A stretch of 64,000 nucleotides of DNA from an uncultured Bacteroidia bacterium (GTDB lineage: Bacteria; Bacteroidota; Bacteroidia; Bacteroidales; Prolixibacteraceae): positions 27,200-91,199 of the forward strand of contig CAIXZH010000014.1 of the NCBI GenBank assembly GCA_903923905.1. Direction: 5' to 3'. The translations under genes were made by a program, and so were the position numbers. The notes beneath the pieces were generated by a model. That model saw nothing but the letters and a program-made list of their open reading frames with translations, did not search any database and was not told the DNA's origin. This document shows positions 15,607 to 25,135 of this stretch, piece by piece (position 1 is the first letter of the stretch; each line of letters opens with the position of its first letter).

Positions 15607-16671
15607 ATGAAAAAAATTGCATCCCTTTTAGTAGCCATTTTGTTTATAGCCATTTCAGCCACGGTTCTTGGCGCCGTGACGGGCATTGCCCCTGTTTACC
15701 TATTTGCGGGTTTAACCGCATCATCCTTTATTCCTATGCCATCCGGAATATCGCTAATGGCTATTCAAAAGGAAATCTGGATTAACGACATTGTCGCCAA
15801 CCTTTTCAAGGCGAATCCCCACCTGAGTCACGCAGTGAATGCAGACGCCTTTGTCTATAATGGCAAAGTAGTTCACATTCCCAATGCGGGAACCAAGCCG
15901 CTTGTTACGAAGAATAGATCCTCATTCCCTGCAACTGTAATTACACGGACAGATAATGATATCACCTTTTCGCTGGATGAGTTCTCCTCAGATCCTATCA
16001 AGATCGCCAACGCTGATAAATATGAATTATCGTATGACAAGCGCGCAAGTGTAATGGGAGAGCAAAGCGCCGCAATTGCCGAGACAGTTGGCGATTGGTT
16101 TTACTATTACTGGTCGCCTTCTGCCGCCGGATCGTTATTGCGCACCACAGGTGCTAATGTTACCGCCCATATTGGTACGGGTAATCGGATGCTGATCCAG
16201 CTTGCCGACGTGAAACAAATGGCGAAGGCCATGGACCGGCTAAGCATTCCTCAGGACGGACGTTATGCCGCCTTGGATGCAGATATGTATGCTCAGTTTA
16301 CCGATATTTTGTCGGCGACCCAATACCGCGATTTTTCGGCTGCGTTTAATCCCGAAACAGGAGTTGTAGGCAAACTCTTTGGATTCACCTTCCTGGCTCC
16401 AAGGGCAAACGTATTGTGCTACAATAATGCAACGACACCTGTTGTTTATGATCCGTCCCAAACTCCAACAGCCGCCACCGCAATGGCAGCGGGCTTATTC
16501 TGGCATCAGGATTCCGTAATCAGAGCATTGGGTCAAAACGACTTCTTCGAGCACATTGCTTCCCCGTTGTATTATGGAGATATCTATTCGGTACTCGTTC
16601 GTGCAGGTGGACGTATCCGCAGAAATGATGCAGCCGGCGTGATTGCCCTAGTACAAGCTTTAGGCGTTTAA
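15607..16671 (+). CDS. Probable major capsid protein with hydrophobic N-terminus
   Basis: The position after the protease/scaffold gene and the size (354 aa) suit the major capsid protein. The central sequence has DRLSIPQDGRYAALDADMYAQF, a capsid-like motif (proteins of HK97 fold often carry R.lP..GR.avl....), and a C-terminus with DSVIRALGQNDFFEHIASPLYYGD. Unusually, residues 1-40 look like a signal or transmembrane segment (MKKIASLLVAILFIAI). This may be a propeptide removed by the prohead protease. Confidence 0.7.
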   Translation: MKKIASLLVAILFIAISATVLGAVTGIAPVYLFAGLTASSFIPMPSGISLMAIQKEIWINDIVANLFKANPHLSHAVNADAFVYNGKVVHIPNAGTKPLVTKNRSSFPATVITRTDNDITFSLDEFSSDPIKIANADKYELSYDKRASVMGEQSAAIAETVGDWFYYYWSPSAAGSLLRTTGANVTAHIGTGNRMLIQLADVKQMAKAMDRLSIPQDGRYAALDADMYAQFTDILSATQYRDFSAAFNPETGVVGKLFGFTFLAPRANVLCYNNATTPVVYDPSQTPTAATAMAAGLFWHQDSVIRALGQNDFFEHIASPLYYGDIYSVLVRAGGRIRRNDAAGVIALVQALGV

Positions 16672-16692
16672 TTTATAAACCATCCCCCGATA

Positions 16693-16737
16693 GGGGCACA
16701 AAAAGGCCGGCCCTATGTGACCGCCCCAATGTGCCCC
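16693..16737 (+). other. Hairpin between capsid and tail tube genes
   Basis: ggggcac (16693-16699) pairs with gtgcccc (16731-16737) around a GC-rich loop. There is no T run behind it. It could stabilise the capsid mRNA end or adjust expression between the two genes. Confidence 0.45.
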
Positions 16738-16764
16738 ACCATCGGAGCTAACATATAAACTATT

Positions 16765-17172
16765 ATGGGATATCAATTAGGATCACAGGTGGCCATCAAA
16801 TGGAACGCTCACCTGCTTCTCGGAAAATTAACCGCAGGGTTTACAGGATCGACAGCCGTTGTTGACGTTACCAACGATACTTCGGCGGGCAACAAAGAGT
16901 CGCTCCCCGGCGATATCAGTGGGAGTGTATCATTCTCGGCAGTTTATGACCCGGCTGCCACCGCTGGCCAGGGGTGTGAAGATCTCCGTGCCGACTGGCT
17001 GTCAAAAGCTATACATCCGTTAATTTTTGGCGGAATAACTACTGGTGATCACATTACCACGGTGAGCGCCTACATCACCAAGTTTACCGACACCGGCAAA
17101 CACGGTGACAAACGGACCTGTGACGTAACCTGGGAAATAACCGGCGCCATCGTTAGCGGAACCGCAGTATAA
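16765..17172 (+). CDS. Phage major tail tube protein
   Basis: A 135-aa protein with the beta-sandwich pattern of tail tube proteins: a start on YQLGSQVAIKWNAHLLLG, a mid part EDLRADWLSKAIHPLIFG, and the ending TCDVTWEITGAIVSGTAV, in which the last strand matches TP901-1-type tubes. It polymerises into the tube of a long tail. It is followed by the tail chaperones and the tape measure, the standard order. Confidence 0.7.
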   Translation: MGYQLGSQVAIKWNAHLLLGKLTAGFTGSTAVVDVTNDTSAGNKESLPGDISGSVSFSAVYDPAATAGQGCEDLRADWLSKAIHPLIFGGITTGDHITTVSAYITKFTDTGKHGDKRTCDVTWEITGAIVSGTAV

Positions 17173-17187
17173 TCTAATCATCAAATA

Positions 17188-17221
17188 AAACCCCCGGGAC
17201 CGAACAGGCGCCCGGAGGTTT
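17188..17221 (+). terminator. Weak terminator or attenuator after tail tube gene
   Basis: The stem 17188-17198 pairs with 17211-17221 with one mismatch (core cccggg...cccgg). Only a short T stretch follows (ttta). Partial termination here would keep tail tube mRNA in excess over downstream tail genes. Confidence 0.4.
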
Positions 17222-17244
17222 ATTGAAAAAATCAAATCGGGAAA

Positions 17245-17637
17245 ATGGTAAACGAATCAATCAAACTGGAATTTAAAGGACGCATCAGGGATCTCCGTTT
17301 CGGGATAGGACCCACACGCATACTCTGCGAAGATAGAGGTATCAATGTATCTGAAATGCAAAACATCGATCTTAATGAACTCATCCAGGACCTTATTGTT
17401 GCCTCGCTCAAATTTGAATGCCTGGTGTCGGGATCGGAGGTTGACTTCAATAAATGGGAGGTATACAACTTGATCACCGACATGGAGCAGGAGACCTTTC
17501 AGCAAATCTTCGATATCTTTATTAAGACGCGAACGGTGGGGAGGTCGATCTATGACACCTACCTTAAAAATCTGGAAAAAGGGAAAGATGCCGGAGTAAA
17601 GGCGGAGGTAAAAAAAAACAGACGTGGGACGACCTAG
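17245..17637 (+). CDS. Tail assembly chaperone (gpG-type, short form)
   Basis: A 130-aa helical protein (SIKLEFKGRIRDLRFGIGPTRILCEDRGI, QQIFDIFIKTRTVGRSIYDTYL), placed between tube and tape measure. It matches the position and length of gpG-type chaperones that coat the tape measure during tail assembly. Near its end the reading frame crosses an A AAA AAC slippery site (17613-17619) and stops soon after (TAG 17635-17637). Confidence 0.75.
   Translation: MVNESIKLEFKGRIRDLRFGIGPTRILCEDRGINVSEMQNIDLNELIQDLIVASLKFECLVSGSEVDFNKWEVYNLITDMEQETFQQIFDIFIKTRTVGRSIYDTYLKNLEKGKDAGVKAEVKKNRRGTT
17613..17619 (+). promoter_or_regulatory. Programmed -1 ribosomal frameshift site A AAA AAC
   Basis: A nine-A run (17610-17618) is followed by C, giving in the chaperone frame the heptamer A AAA AAC, a classical -1 slippery site. 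After the shift the frame reads QTWDDLDELAAEIGISPDRFERMTWWEF and is open to 17942. The GGAGGT just upstream (17604-17609) may also help. It lies seven codons before the short product's stop, as in lambda G/GT. Confidence 0.8.
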
Positions 17638-17942
17638 ATGAGCTTGCGGCAGAGATAGGGATATCCCCTGATCGTTTTGAGCGAATGACCTGGTGGGAGT
17701 TTGATTTGACGGTCAGGGGATATTTTTTGCGATACAACCGACAAAAGTGGATGATGCGCGAAATCATCTGGAATATCTGGGCGGCTAATTCAATGTCTGA
17801 GAATTTCAACCTAAGCCGGCAAGACCTGATGCTGCTCCCCTGGGACGAACCAGAACCCGAAATGATAGAACCCACTCCGGAGGAGCTGGAGGAGATTAAC
17901 AGGAGGTTTGACGAGGCGCTAATTAGAAAGTTGGACAATTAG
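17619..17942 (+). CDS. Tail assembly chaperone, frameshift extension (gpT-like)
   Basis: The -1 frame adds about 107 residues to the short chaperone. The added part has MTWWEFDLTVRGYFLRYNRQKWMMREIIWNIWAANSM, matching gpT-like tail regions, followed by an acidic end. A start at ATG 17685 is possible but would cut the domain at its conserved beginning, so a fusion made by frameshifting is more likely. The tape measure starts 12 bases after it. Confidence 0.7.
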   Translation, partial: QTWDDLDELAAEIGISPDRFERMTWWEFDLTVRGYFLRYNRQKWMMREIIWNIWAANSMSENFNLSRQDLMLLPWDEPEPEMIEPTPEELEEINRRFDEALIRKLDN

Positions 17943-17954
17943 ACAATTAAGAGG

Positions 17955-19850
17955 ATGGCAGATATAAGTGACTTATATATACGGATTTTTGCAGACGGCA
18001 CGCAACTCGAGCAGGGGCTGAATAACGCCCAGGGAAAAGTTGACATCTTTAGCGAGGGGATGAATAAGCTCGGCAAACAGATGATGGAGGTTTTCTCGGT
18101 CGTGGCCATTGAAGAGTTTGTCCGGAACTGTGTTGATGCCGCCGATGAAGCGGCACGCGCAACAGCCAAGGTTGCTCAGGCTTTAAAGAATACCGGGGAT
18201 GCCTCAGGACAATCGCTCGACAGCCTTAAAGCAGCGGCTATGGAACTCCAGGATACCACACTCTTTAGGGGAGACACCATACTAAACGATGTAACAGCCC
18301 AACTACTTGCATTTTCGAACGTAGGTGTAGACTCATTTAAGCGTGCCCAGGCAGCAGCCTTGGATATGGCTACTGCCTTGGGTGATGGTGAGGGGTTGCA
18401 GGGGATGGCAAGGTTATTAGGCAAAGCATTACAGGATCCGATTGGGGGCCTAAATTTACTTCAACGCCAGCTTAGAATATTTACCCCTGATCAGCGCGAA
18501 CTGATTAAGAACTTTATGGAGGTCAACGACATTGCGGGGGCTCAGAATGTAATCCTGAGTGTTGTTGAAGGTCGGTATGGGGCGCAGGCGAAAGCGGCAG
18601 CAGACGCAAGTAATGGTCTTAAACAGTTTAGCAATGCGATGCATGAGGTTAATGCGGAAATTGGAACGGCTCTTACCCAGGGAAACGGTTTCAAAGACTT
18701 TTTAGCTGGCGCCGCCGGGGTCTTAGCTATGATGCTGGACAAAAACATCCCTGGATCAGTTTCTTATTTATTTACATCGCACAACGAATATTCGAAACCA
18801 AAAGTTATCGGAGGAGATACCCAGGAGCAAACTTCAACGGATGCAACATCAAAGCCGGAAACTACCTACGCAGATTTAACGGCTAAACTCAAAACTTACC
18901 AGGAAGAATTTAATGATTCAACTATTGAAACTCGAGCAGGAATAGCCGAGAAGATTACAGCTCTAAAGGCGGAGATTAAAGAGTGGGAGGACGCGGGGAA
19001 AGCCGTTGTAGATTATACAGGAACAATAAAAGGGCTTGAAAATGAGTTATCAGCGATGCAGACTGCAAAAGATGCAATGCCAACGGATAACCCGATGGGG
19101 ATTGCCGTTCAAAATGACGCTATCAAACAAAAAGAGGATGAAATAAACGTTTTAAAAAACGCTTCGGTTGCCTGGGTGACATATGGTGATTCGTTAAACA
19201 CAACAATTAATGGAAGAGTTGTTTCTGGTATTGATCTTATGTGCTCGTCGTGGGACAGATTCAAAGATACAACTATCAATACCCTTATGGATGTTTCAGC
19301 CAGCGAAAAAGTGATTATGGATAAAATGGCAGACGAAGAAAAAGACGCGGCAAAAAAAAGACAAATACAAATTGACGGACTCAATAAAATATTAGACACC
19401 GACATGAGGACGAGTATAGGTAAAATGGCGAACTTAATTGGTGTGGCTATTGGCGATATTATATCAGGTCAGGAAAGTTTGGTAAATGCTTTTGGAAATA
19501 TGCTTGGCGGCTTACTAAAAACAGTTGGGGATGCTGCCATAACCCTTGGATCTACTTATTTGGCGATTGATGCCCTTGCGGATAACCCACTTGATCCGGC
19601 AGCTGCATTGGCCGTGATTGGAGTTGGAATTGCAGCTGTTGCACTTGGAGAAATTCTGACGAATGCAAGTAAGTCCTCCTCCTCATCTAGTGGTAGTAGT
19701 TCGAGTTCCGGATCGGCAAGTAATACGTTTGACACCCGAACACAGCAAGCCTCGCTTTTTCAAAATCAAACCGTTGAATTGACATTAAAGGGTCGGGATT
19801 TGGGTACCACAATCAAGCTTAATCAACTCTATTATAATCGTCAGGGGTAA
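17955..19850 (+). CDS. Tape measure protein
   Basis: A 631-aa protein, helical throughout, with repeated A-rich segments (AADEAARATAKVAQALKNTG, AAALDMATALGDGEGLQGMARLLGKAL), hydrophobic segments in the middle (FLAGAAGVLAMMLDK) and near the C-terminus (AALAVIGVGIAAVALGEIL), and a serine-rich stretch (SSSSSSGSSSSSGSAS) near the end. It fixes tail length; about 630 residues suggest a tail near 95 nm by the usual 1.5 A per residue. It follows the chaperones and precedes the tail tip gene by two bases. Confidence 0.8.
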   Translation: MADISDLYIRIFADGTQLEQGLNNAQGKVDIFSEGMNKLGKQMMEVFSVVAIEEFVRNCVDAADEAARATAKVAQALKNTGDASGQSLDSLKAAAMELQDTTLFRGDTILNDVTAQLLAFSNVGVDSFKRAQAAALDMATALGDGEGLQGMARLLGKALQDPIGGLNLLQRQLRIFTPDQRELIKNFMEVNDIAGAQNVILSVVEGRYGAQAKAAADASNGLKQFSNAMHEVNAEIGTALTQGNGFKDFLAGAAGVLAMMLDKNIPGSVSYLFTSHNEYSKPKVIGGDTQEQTSTDATSKPETTYADLTAKLKTYQEEFNDSTIETRAGIAEKITALKAEIKEWEDAGKAVVDYTGTIKGLENELSAMQTAKDAMPTDNPMGIAVQNDAIKQKEDEINVLKNASVAWVTYGDSLNTTINGRVVSGIDLMCSSWDRFKDTTINTLMDVSASEKVIMDKMADEEKDAAKKRQIQIDGLNKILDTDMRTSIGKMANLIGVAIGDIISGQESLVNAFGNMLGGLLKTVGDAAITLGSTYLAIDALADNPLDPAAALAVIGVGIAAVALGEILTNASKSSSSSSGSSSSSGSASNTFDTRTQQASLFQNQTVELTLKGRDLGTTIKLNQLYYNRQG

Positions 19851-19852
19851 AG

Positions 19853-22048
19853 ATGGCATACGCAACTAAATATCACTTTTCGATTACTGACGTCCTGGGG
19901 ATTACAACGCTGGTCAATCTAAAGCTAAATGGCTTTACCGGTACAGATAATGCGCTGGCTCAAGGTGGGATTACGTTCGAATTTGGGCAGACTCAGGCGA
20001 CCAGTGTGGTAAGAGGCGCATCAGCAAAGATCGGTCTTTGGTCACTTACTCAAGGCCAATTTGCTGAGTTTAGGGATATCACCGACCGCAGTTGGATGGT
20101 GGAAGTGATAAAAGGTGGTACCCCGTTTTGGTATGGTTGGCTTACGCCCGAAATATTTTCGGAACCGTTTAAATGCTCCATCCCATACCGTATTGAGCTT
20201 GTAGCCGTGGATGGATTAGGAGACCTGAGTAATATTGCTTACCCGGTGGACTTTTCTGCGGGAAGCGTCCTTCGGGTTAACTTTAGAACGATCATTAATC
20301 AGTGTTTAATCAATACCGGATTGGCACTTAACGTTTGCTTCTGTGCCAGTATCCGGCCTATAGTTACTTCGGGAGATGTATTCGATCTCGCTTATTATTC
20401 TCCCTATATGTTTGTAGATACGAATAATGTACCCTTTATGTGTAGCGACGTTATCGAGAACTTTCTTCCCCTCGGAATAACCGTTAAGCAATGCCGTGGG
20501 AAGTGGTATGTGATTCGAACTGAGGATTTAACTGGCCATGTGCTTTATTATGAGTATGACTCAACGGGAGCTTATGTGGCTGATTATTATTTGGACCTTA
20601 ACGAGACAATCGACGATACATCAACACCGGGCGCCATCAATTTACCGCTTAATCAAAGTGGGATCATGAGCCAGGTGGCCGCCTATAAAGAAGCCAGTAT
20701 ACATGTGGATTATGGTAAAAAAACATCCATGCTTGACAACCCCGACTTTATTAACGCAGGTGATAACTGGACTGGACCGACGGGGATGTCATCAACGCCG
20801 GCACTTACTTTACCATCGCTGGTATACGGCGTAGTTAATGATGTTTATTGTGCGTTTATGGGCTATTACGATCGCTATAATGCCGGACTCAATATTAAGC
20901 AGTCTATCGCGGTTGCAGCTTCACCGAGCGAAGACTTTTGTTTCTCGCTTAAATATGCTTGCTGGTCGAATAGCTCAGATCCCCCTGGTAAGGTCACCGC
21001 CCTTAATGTGCAGTTCCAGGTGAGTCTGCACGCGCTTTTTGGAGGCACTACCTATTATCTTAACACAGCGACAGGATGGAGCACTACGCCTAATCTGATC
21101 ACGCTCCACAATGTGCCGTGCACGGATAATGAGACTTTATATTACTTAAACTTTGACCAATGGAGTGATTTTAAATGCACAACCAAACCACTACCCATTG
21201 GCGGCATATTGACGGTTACCTTATTCTGGTTACCGCAGACTCAGCCGGCGCCATTTACCTCACGAACGCCCTGTGGCTTGGCCTTTACCAATATCCTGGC
21301 TTATCATCCGGGTAATGATTATATATCGACACAGGATCTCAAGGGGGTTAATAATTCGGCTTGTAATTACATACCCAGTACACCGACGCTGATCATTAAT
21401 GATGCTCCAAATTTGCCTAATGCGTTTTTGATGTATCGTAATTATATCAGCAATTTGAGCGGTATCCCTACTACTTTGTGGGCCGCGGATGGCATAACCG
21501 GTAACTTCCCATTGTCGGAGCTTTATCTTCGCCACGACATTTCTGCACACCGACGTCCGCTGAAGATAATCACAATGACGTACCGGGGAAATCTCGAATT
21601 TGCGGGTACAATGACAGACCGGGACGGAAATTATTATGAGGTGGTATCGGCAATTCTTGATAGCCGTTCGGCACAGTGGAACGTACAGTTACGCGAGATT
21701 CTTGAGTTTCAGGATTTAAGTCCGGTAATATCGGTAATCGCAACGACCACCAGTTCTGCGGGGGGAAGCGGTACGGCTATTGCCTCGTCCTCCACACTGG
21801 CACCGGTGATTGTTTACCTGGCCATCATATCCTTTATCGGTGTTTCCAACCCCACCATAAGCGGGTATAACGCCACTTATTCGGCAACGCACGGGCAATA
21901 TCCCACACTGAGGCTGATCACCATCGACTCCACGGGGAATCGCCTTGAAAGGACTGAAAAACCTAAATATATGATGGTCGGAGGTCTTATTGACTCAATA
22001 GTGTATGATTTAGCTATACCCGAAACGGGATTTATTTTATTGTCATGA
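19853..22048 (+). CDS. Tail tip/hub protein with C-terminal fibre-adaptor domain
   Basis: A 731-aa protein directly after the tape measure, the usual place for distal tail or hub proteins. The N-terminal part (ITFEFGQTQATSVVRGASAKIGLW, VIKGGTPFWYGWLTPEIF) is beta-rich. The last 75 residues (from about 655, with ATHGQYPTLRLITIDSTGN and ETGFILLS) are closely related to the C-terminus of the 27423-27830 product. Both genes end in an ATGA overlap with a fibre gene. The C-terminal domain probably joins the fibre to the tail. Confidence 0.65.
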   Translation: MAYATKYHFSITDVLGITTLVNLKLNGFTGTDNALAQGGITFEFGQTQATSVVRGASAKIGLWSLTQGQFAEFRDITDRSWMVEVIKGGTPFWYGWLTPEIFSEPFKCSIPYRIELVAVDGLGDLSNIAYPVDFSAGSVLRVNFRTIINQCLINTGLALNVCFCASIRPIVTSGDVFDLAYYSPYMFVDTNNVPFMCSDVIENFLPLGITVKQCRGKWYVIRTEDLTGHVLYYEYDSTGAYVADYYLDLNETIDDTSTPGAINLPLNQSGIMSQVAAYKEASIHVDYGKKTSMLDNPDFINAGDNWTGPTGMSSTPALTLPSLVYGVVNDVYCAFMGYYDRYNAGLNIKQSIAVAASPSEDFCFSLKYACWSNSSDPPGKVTALNVQFQVSLHALFGGTTYYLNTATGWSTTPNLITLHNVPCTDNETLYYLNFDQWSDFKCTTKPLPIGGILTVTLFWLPQTQPAPFTSRTPCGLAFTNILAYHPGNDYISTQDLKGVNNSACNYIPSTPTLIINDAPNLPNAFLMYRNYISNLSGIPTTLWAADGITGNFPLSELYLRHDISAHRRPLKIITMTYRGNLEFAGTMTDRDGNYYEVVSAILDSRSAQWNVQLREILEFQDLSPVISVIATTTSSAGGSGTAIASSSTLAPVIVYLAIISFIGVSNPTISGYNATYSATHGQYPTLRLITIDSTGNRLERTEKPKYMMVGGLIDSIVYDLAIPETGFILLS

Positions 22049-24876
22049 AACAACTAATAACACTTCTTTTAATTTTCCTAGGTTATTCGGCTTTCGCCCA
22101 ATATGCCCCACCCGATACCTCGGCACGCAGGATTAATAGCCCATCGTTTTATTATACTCAGGGTGATTCAACCCTTAGAATATATAAAGGTTCGGCTTAT
22201 CAATGGACGAAACTTGCAACAAAGAGGGACATCGACTCGATCTATAAATATCGCCATAAAATTGACACGGTTAAACTTAAGGTGCCCGTAAATTCGAGAT
22301 TAACAATTGTAGGATCGCCAATAACTGATAATTCCGGAATGTTTTTTTTGAATGTGGCGAGCGGGTATATTATTCCCTCTATTGCAGACTCCATAAGCTG
22401 GACTTCCAAGGAACCCGCCATAGCCACCGGAAGCATCAGTCAATTCTGGAGGGGAGATAAAAGCTGGCAGGCATTAAATCCTTCTTATGTTGGTCTTTCC
22501 AACGTTACTAATGATTCACAGGTTAAACGTTCCGAAATGGGGGTTTCAGCTGGCGTGGCTACTCTTGACGGATCGGGTAAGGTGCCATTGGCCCAAATGC
22601 CCATAACCGGCGGCGCAACCTATCAGGGCACGTGGAATGCCTCGACCAATTCGCCAACTCTGCCCAGCACTCCTACAACTACTGGTCAATATTGGATCGT
22701 TAATGCGGCCGGTACAACTTCAATGGGAGGGATAAGCAGCTGGGCTTTGGGTGACTGGATTATTGCCAATGGGTCAGTATGGGGAAAGGTTACGAATAGC
22801 GTCAATATCAATTCAGTTAATGGATATACCGGTACTGTAAATCTTACAACGTCGGATATAGCCGAAGGTTCAAGATTGTACTATACTGATGCAAGGGTGA
22901 GTGCTAATTCCACGGTTACAGGTAAGCAGAATCAACTTAGTGGAACCGGCTTTGTTAAGGCTTCGGGGACATTGATAAGCTATGATAATTCAAATTATGT
23001 GACCGGTACTCCATGGACAAGCATGAATTATCTGATTTCTGGGGGGAACTTAGGAACTCCTTCCTCCGGAGTTGCAACCAACATAACCGGGTTACCTTTA
23101 TCAACCGGAGTGACAGGAATATTGTCTATCGGGAATGGAGGTACAGGAACGACATCATCAATCGGAAGTGGTTCTTTGGTCTTTAATAATGGCCCTAATT
23201 TTATTGCTCCCCTACTTGGTACTCCGGTTTCAGGAAATCTTGTTAACTGTACTTTTCCAACGCTTAACCAAAATACCACCGGGACAGCCAATATTGCGGG
23301 AGGAACTTTGGGAGCTATTCCCTATCAATTAGCCGCAAATAATACTGGGACAGTTGCTGCCTCCACAACTGCAAATCATATGTTACTCTCCGGAGCTAGC
23401 GCAATACCTACCTGGTCCACTTCGACAATACCGACAAGTGCAGGGGGAACAGCCGGTAAAATCCTTGTTTCCGACGGAACAAACTATGTCTTATCAACTC
23501 CTACCTTTCCTAGTGCCAACGTGACTGCAAGAAAGGTAATTGTTTCGGATGGTACAAACTGGGTGGCATCGACCGAAACATATGCAGTACCTGGATCGGC
23601 GGGCAATATCATACAAAGTAATGGAACAAATTGGGCATCTGTTGCCGTTCCAACATGGAATCAGAACACTACAGGCAGTGCCGCGACCCTGACCACTTCC
23701 CGAACCATAGCGGGGATATCTTTTAATGGCTCCGCAAATATTAATCTGGCAAATAAGTTTATCGTTCAGGGAACTACTGATGCTGGACTTTCAGGACCTC
23801 AATTTCTTGGAGCACTCACCACTGGAATAGTTAAAAATACAACCTCTACCGGGGTGTTAAGTATCGCAACGAATTCAGATCTTCCAGTTATGTCTGCCAC
23901 GGTAGGTGGGGCAGTTCCTACACCTCCGAATAATACAACAACCTTTCTGAGAGGCGACGGAACCTTTGCTGTTCCCCCGACGGGCACAACCCTTTCTGGC
24001 GGGTCGGTCAATTACCTACCTGTTTGGGCCACATCTTCCACCTTAGGAAACAGCCCAGTATATACAAGCGGAACAAGCGGTCTTTTAGTATCAACTTATA
24101 AGGGGGCCAATTGTGATGGTAATAATATCTATATAGGGGGTGGTGGCCAGTCTTCTTTGGGCGCAACTGGATTGACATATGAAGGGTCCATGAATGTTTT
24201 TTTAGGATTAACCGGAAATTATCTCACTTATGGATATTATGATACCGGAGTAGGAAATGAAGCACTACAATATGTTAATACAGGTTATAATGATACTGCT
24301 TTAGGTACTTATGCTGTGTCCCAGGCTACATCAGGACACGATCTAACCGGTGTAGGTTATGGGGCATTGGCAAATATTAGCACAGGTAATACAGACACGG
24401 GATTAGGCGTTAATGCAGGACTTTATTACGGTACAACAAGTTTAAATCAAACAGCAACTAACTCTGTTTATTTGGGTGATAATACCAAGGCAAGCGCGGC
24501 GGGAAATACGAATGAGGTTGTTATTGGCTCAACCGCTGTTGGTAATGGTTCCAACACGGTAACCATTGGCAATGTAAATATTCAGAGGACTTATATATCT
24601 GGATTGACTGTTGATTATACCGCCAAAACATCAAGTTACTCGATATTAACTACTGACGATGTGATTGATTGTATATCTGGCACATTTACAGTTACATTAC
24701 CTACTTCAGTAGGTGTCACCGGGCGGATTTATCGCATAAAAAATAGCGGTACCGGAGTGATCACCATTACAACAACCTCGTCGCAAACAATTGATGGAGC
24801 AACAACGAGCTCCCTGGCAACTCAATGGACTAAATTAACTGTGATTAGTAACGGATCAAACTGGATAACCTTTTAA
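22045..24876 (+). CDS. Tail fibre protein 1 with signal-like N-terminus
   Basis: A 943-aa fibre beginning with a signal-peptide-like segment (MKQLITLLLIFLGYSAFAQ). The N-terminal conserved block has INSPSFYYTQGDSTLRIYKGSAYQW and LATKRDIDS, shared with the second fibre. The middle is low-complexity beta (NQNTTGTANIAGGTLG), with YadA-head-like repeats (TGYNDTALGTYAVSQ, GYGALANISTGNTDTGLGVNAG). The C-terminus has a beta-roll ending in TQWTKLTVISNGSNWITF. It should bind host surface receptors. Confidence 0.8.
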   Translation: MKQLITLLLIFLGYSAFAQYAPPDTSARRINSPSFYYTQGDSTLRIYKGSAYQWTKLATKRDIDSIYKYRHKIDTVKLKVPVNSRLTIVGSPITDNSGMFFLNVASGYIIPSIADSISWTSKEPAIATGSISQFWRGDKSWQALNPSYVGLSNVTNDSQVKRSEMGVSAGVATLDGSGKVPLAQMPITGGATYQGTWNASTNSPTLPSTPTTTGQYWIVNAAGTTSMGGISSWALGDWIIANGSVWGKVTNSVNINSVNGYTGTVNLTTSDIAEGSRLYYTDARVSANSTVTGKQNQLSGTGFVKASGTLISYDNSNYVTGTPWTSMNYLISGGNLGTPSSGVATNITGLPLSTGVTGILSIGNGGTGTTSSIGSGSLVFNNGPNFIAPLLGTPVSGNLVNCTFPTLNQNTTGTANIAGGTLGAIPYQLAANNTGTVAASTTANHMLLSGASAIPTWSTSTIPTSAGGTAGKILVSDGTNYVLSTPTFPSANVTARKVIVSDGTNWVASTETYAVPGSAGNIIQSNGTNWASVAVPTWNQNTTGSAATLTTSRTIAGISFNGSANINLANKFIVQGTTDAGLSGPQFLGALTTGIVKNTTSTGVLSIATNSDLPVMSATVGGAVPTPPNNTTTFLRGDGTFAVPPTGTTLSGGSVNYLPVWATSSTLGNSPVYTSGTSGLLVSTYKGANCDGNNIYIGGGGQSSLGATGLTYEGSMNVFLGLTGNYLTYGYYDTGVGNEALQYVNTGYNDTALGTYAVSQATSGHDLTGVGYGALANISTGNTDTGLGVNAGLYYGTTSLNQTATNSVYLGDNTKASAAGNTNEVVIGSTAVGNGSNTVTIGNVNIQRTYISGLTVDYTAKTSSYSILTTDDVIDCISGTFTVTLPTSVGVTGRIYRIKNSGTGVITITTTSSQTIDGATTSSLATQWTKLTVISNGSNWITF

Positions 24877-24886
24877 AAAACATATT

Positions 24887-25135
24887 ATGAAATTCTCAAA
24901 TTTTTTATCGCTCAATGTGCATGACCTCATGAAAGGTGCAATCATGGCCGCCGGTGGTGCTGCCTTTGGAATTGTTGAAGGTACGCTTAATGCAGGGAGC
25001 TTTCAAGTTGATTGGTCAAATGTTTGGCATATGGCTGCCTGTGCGGCCTTAGTTTACCTTGGGAAAAACTTCCTAACCCCGGCGCCTACATCGGTCATTA
25101 TTGACCCAGCCGTTACCCAGGTAATTGAAAAGTAA
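24887..25135 (+). CDS. Holin-like small membrane protein
   Basis: An 82-aa protein with two hydrophobic segments (about 18-33 and 48-66, GAIMAAGGAAFGIVEG and MAACAALVYLGKNFL). It lies in the lysis block two genes before the GH19 endolysin, so a holin is likely. The gene overlaps the next start by one base (TAATG). The holin role is by context. Confidence 0.55.
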   Translation: MKFSNFLSLNVHDLMKGAIMAAGGAAFGIVEGTLNAGSFQVDWSNVWHMAACAALVYLGKNFLTPAPTSVIIDPAVTQVIEK

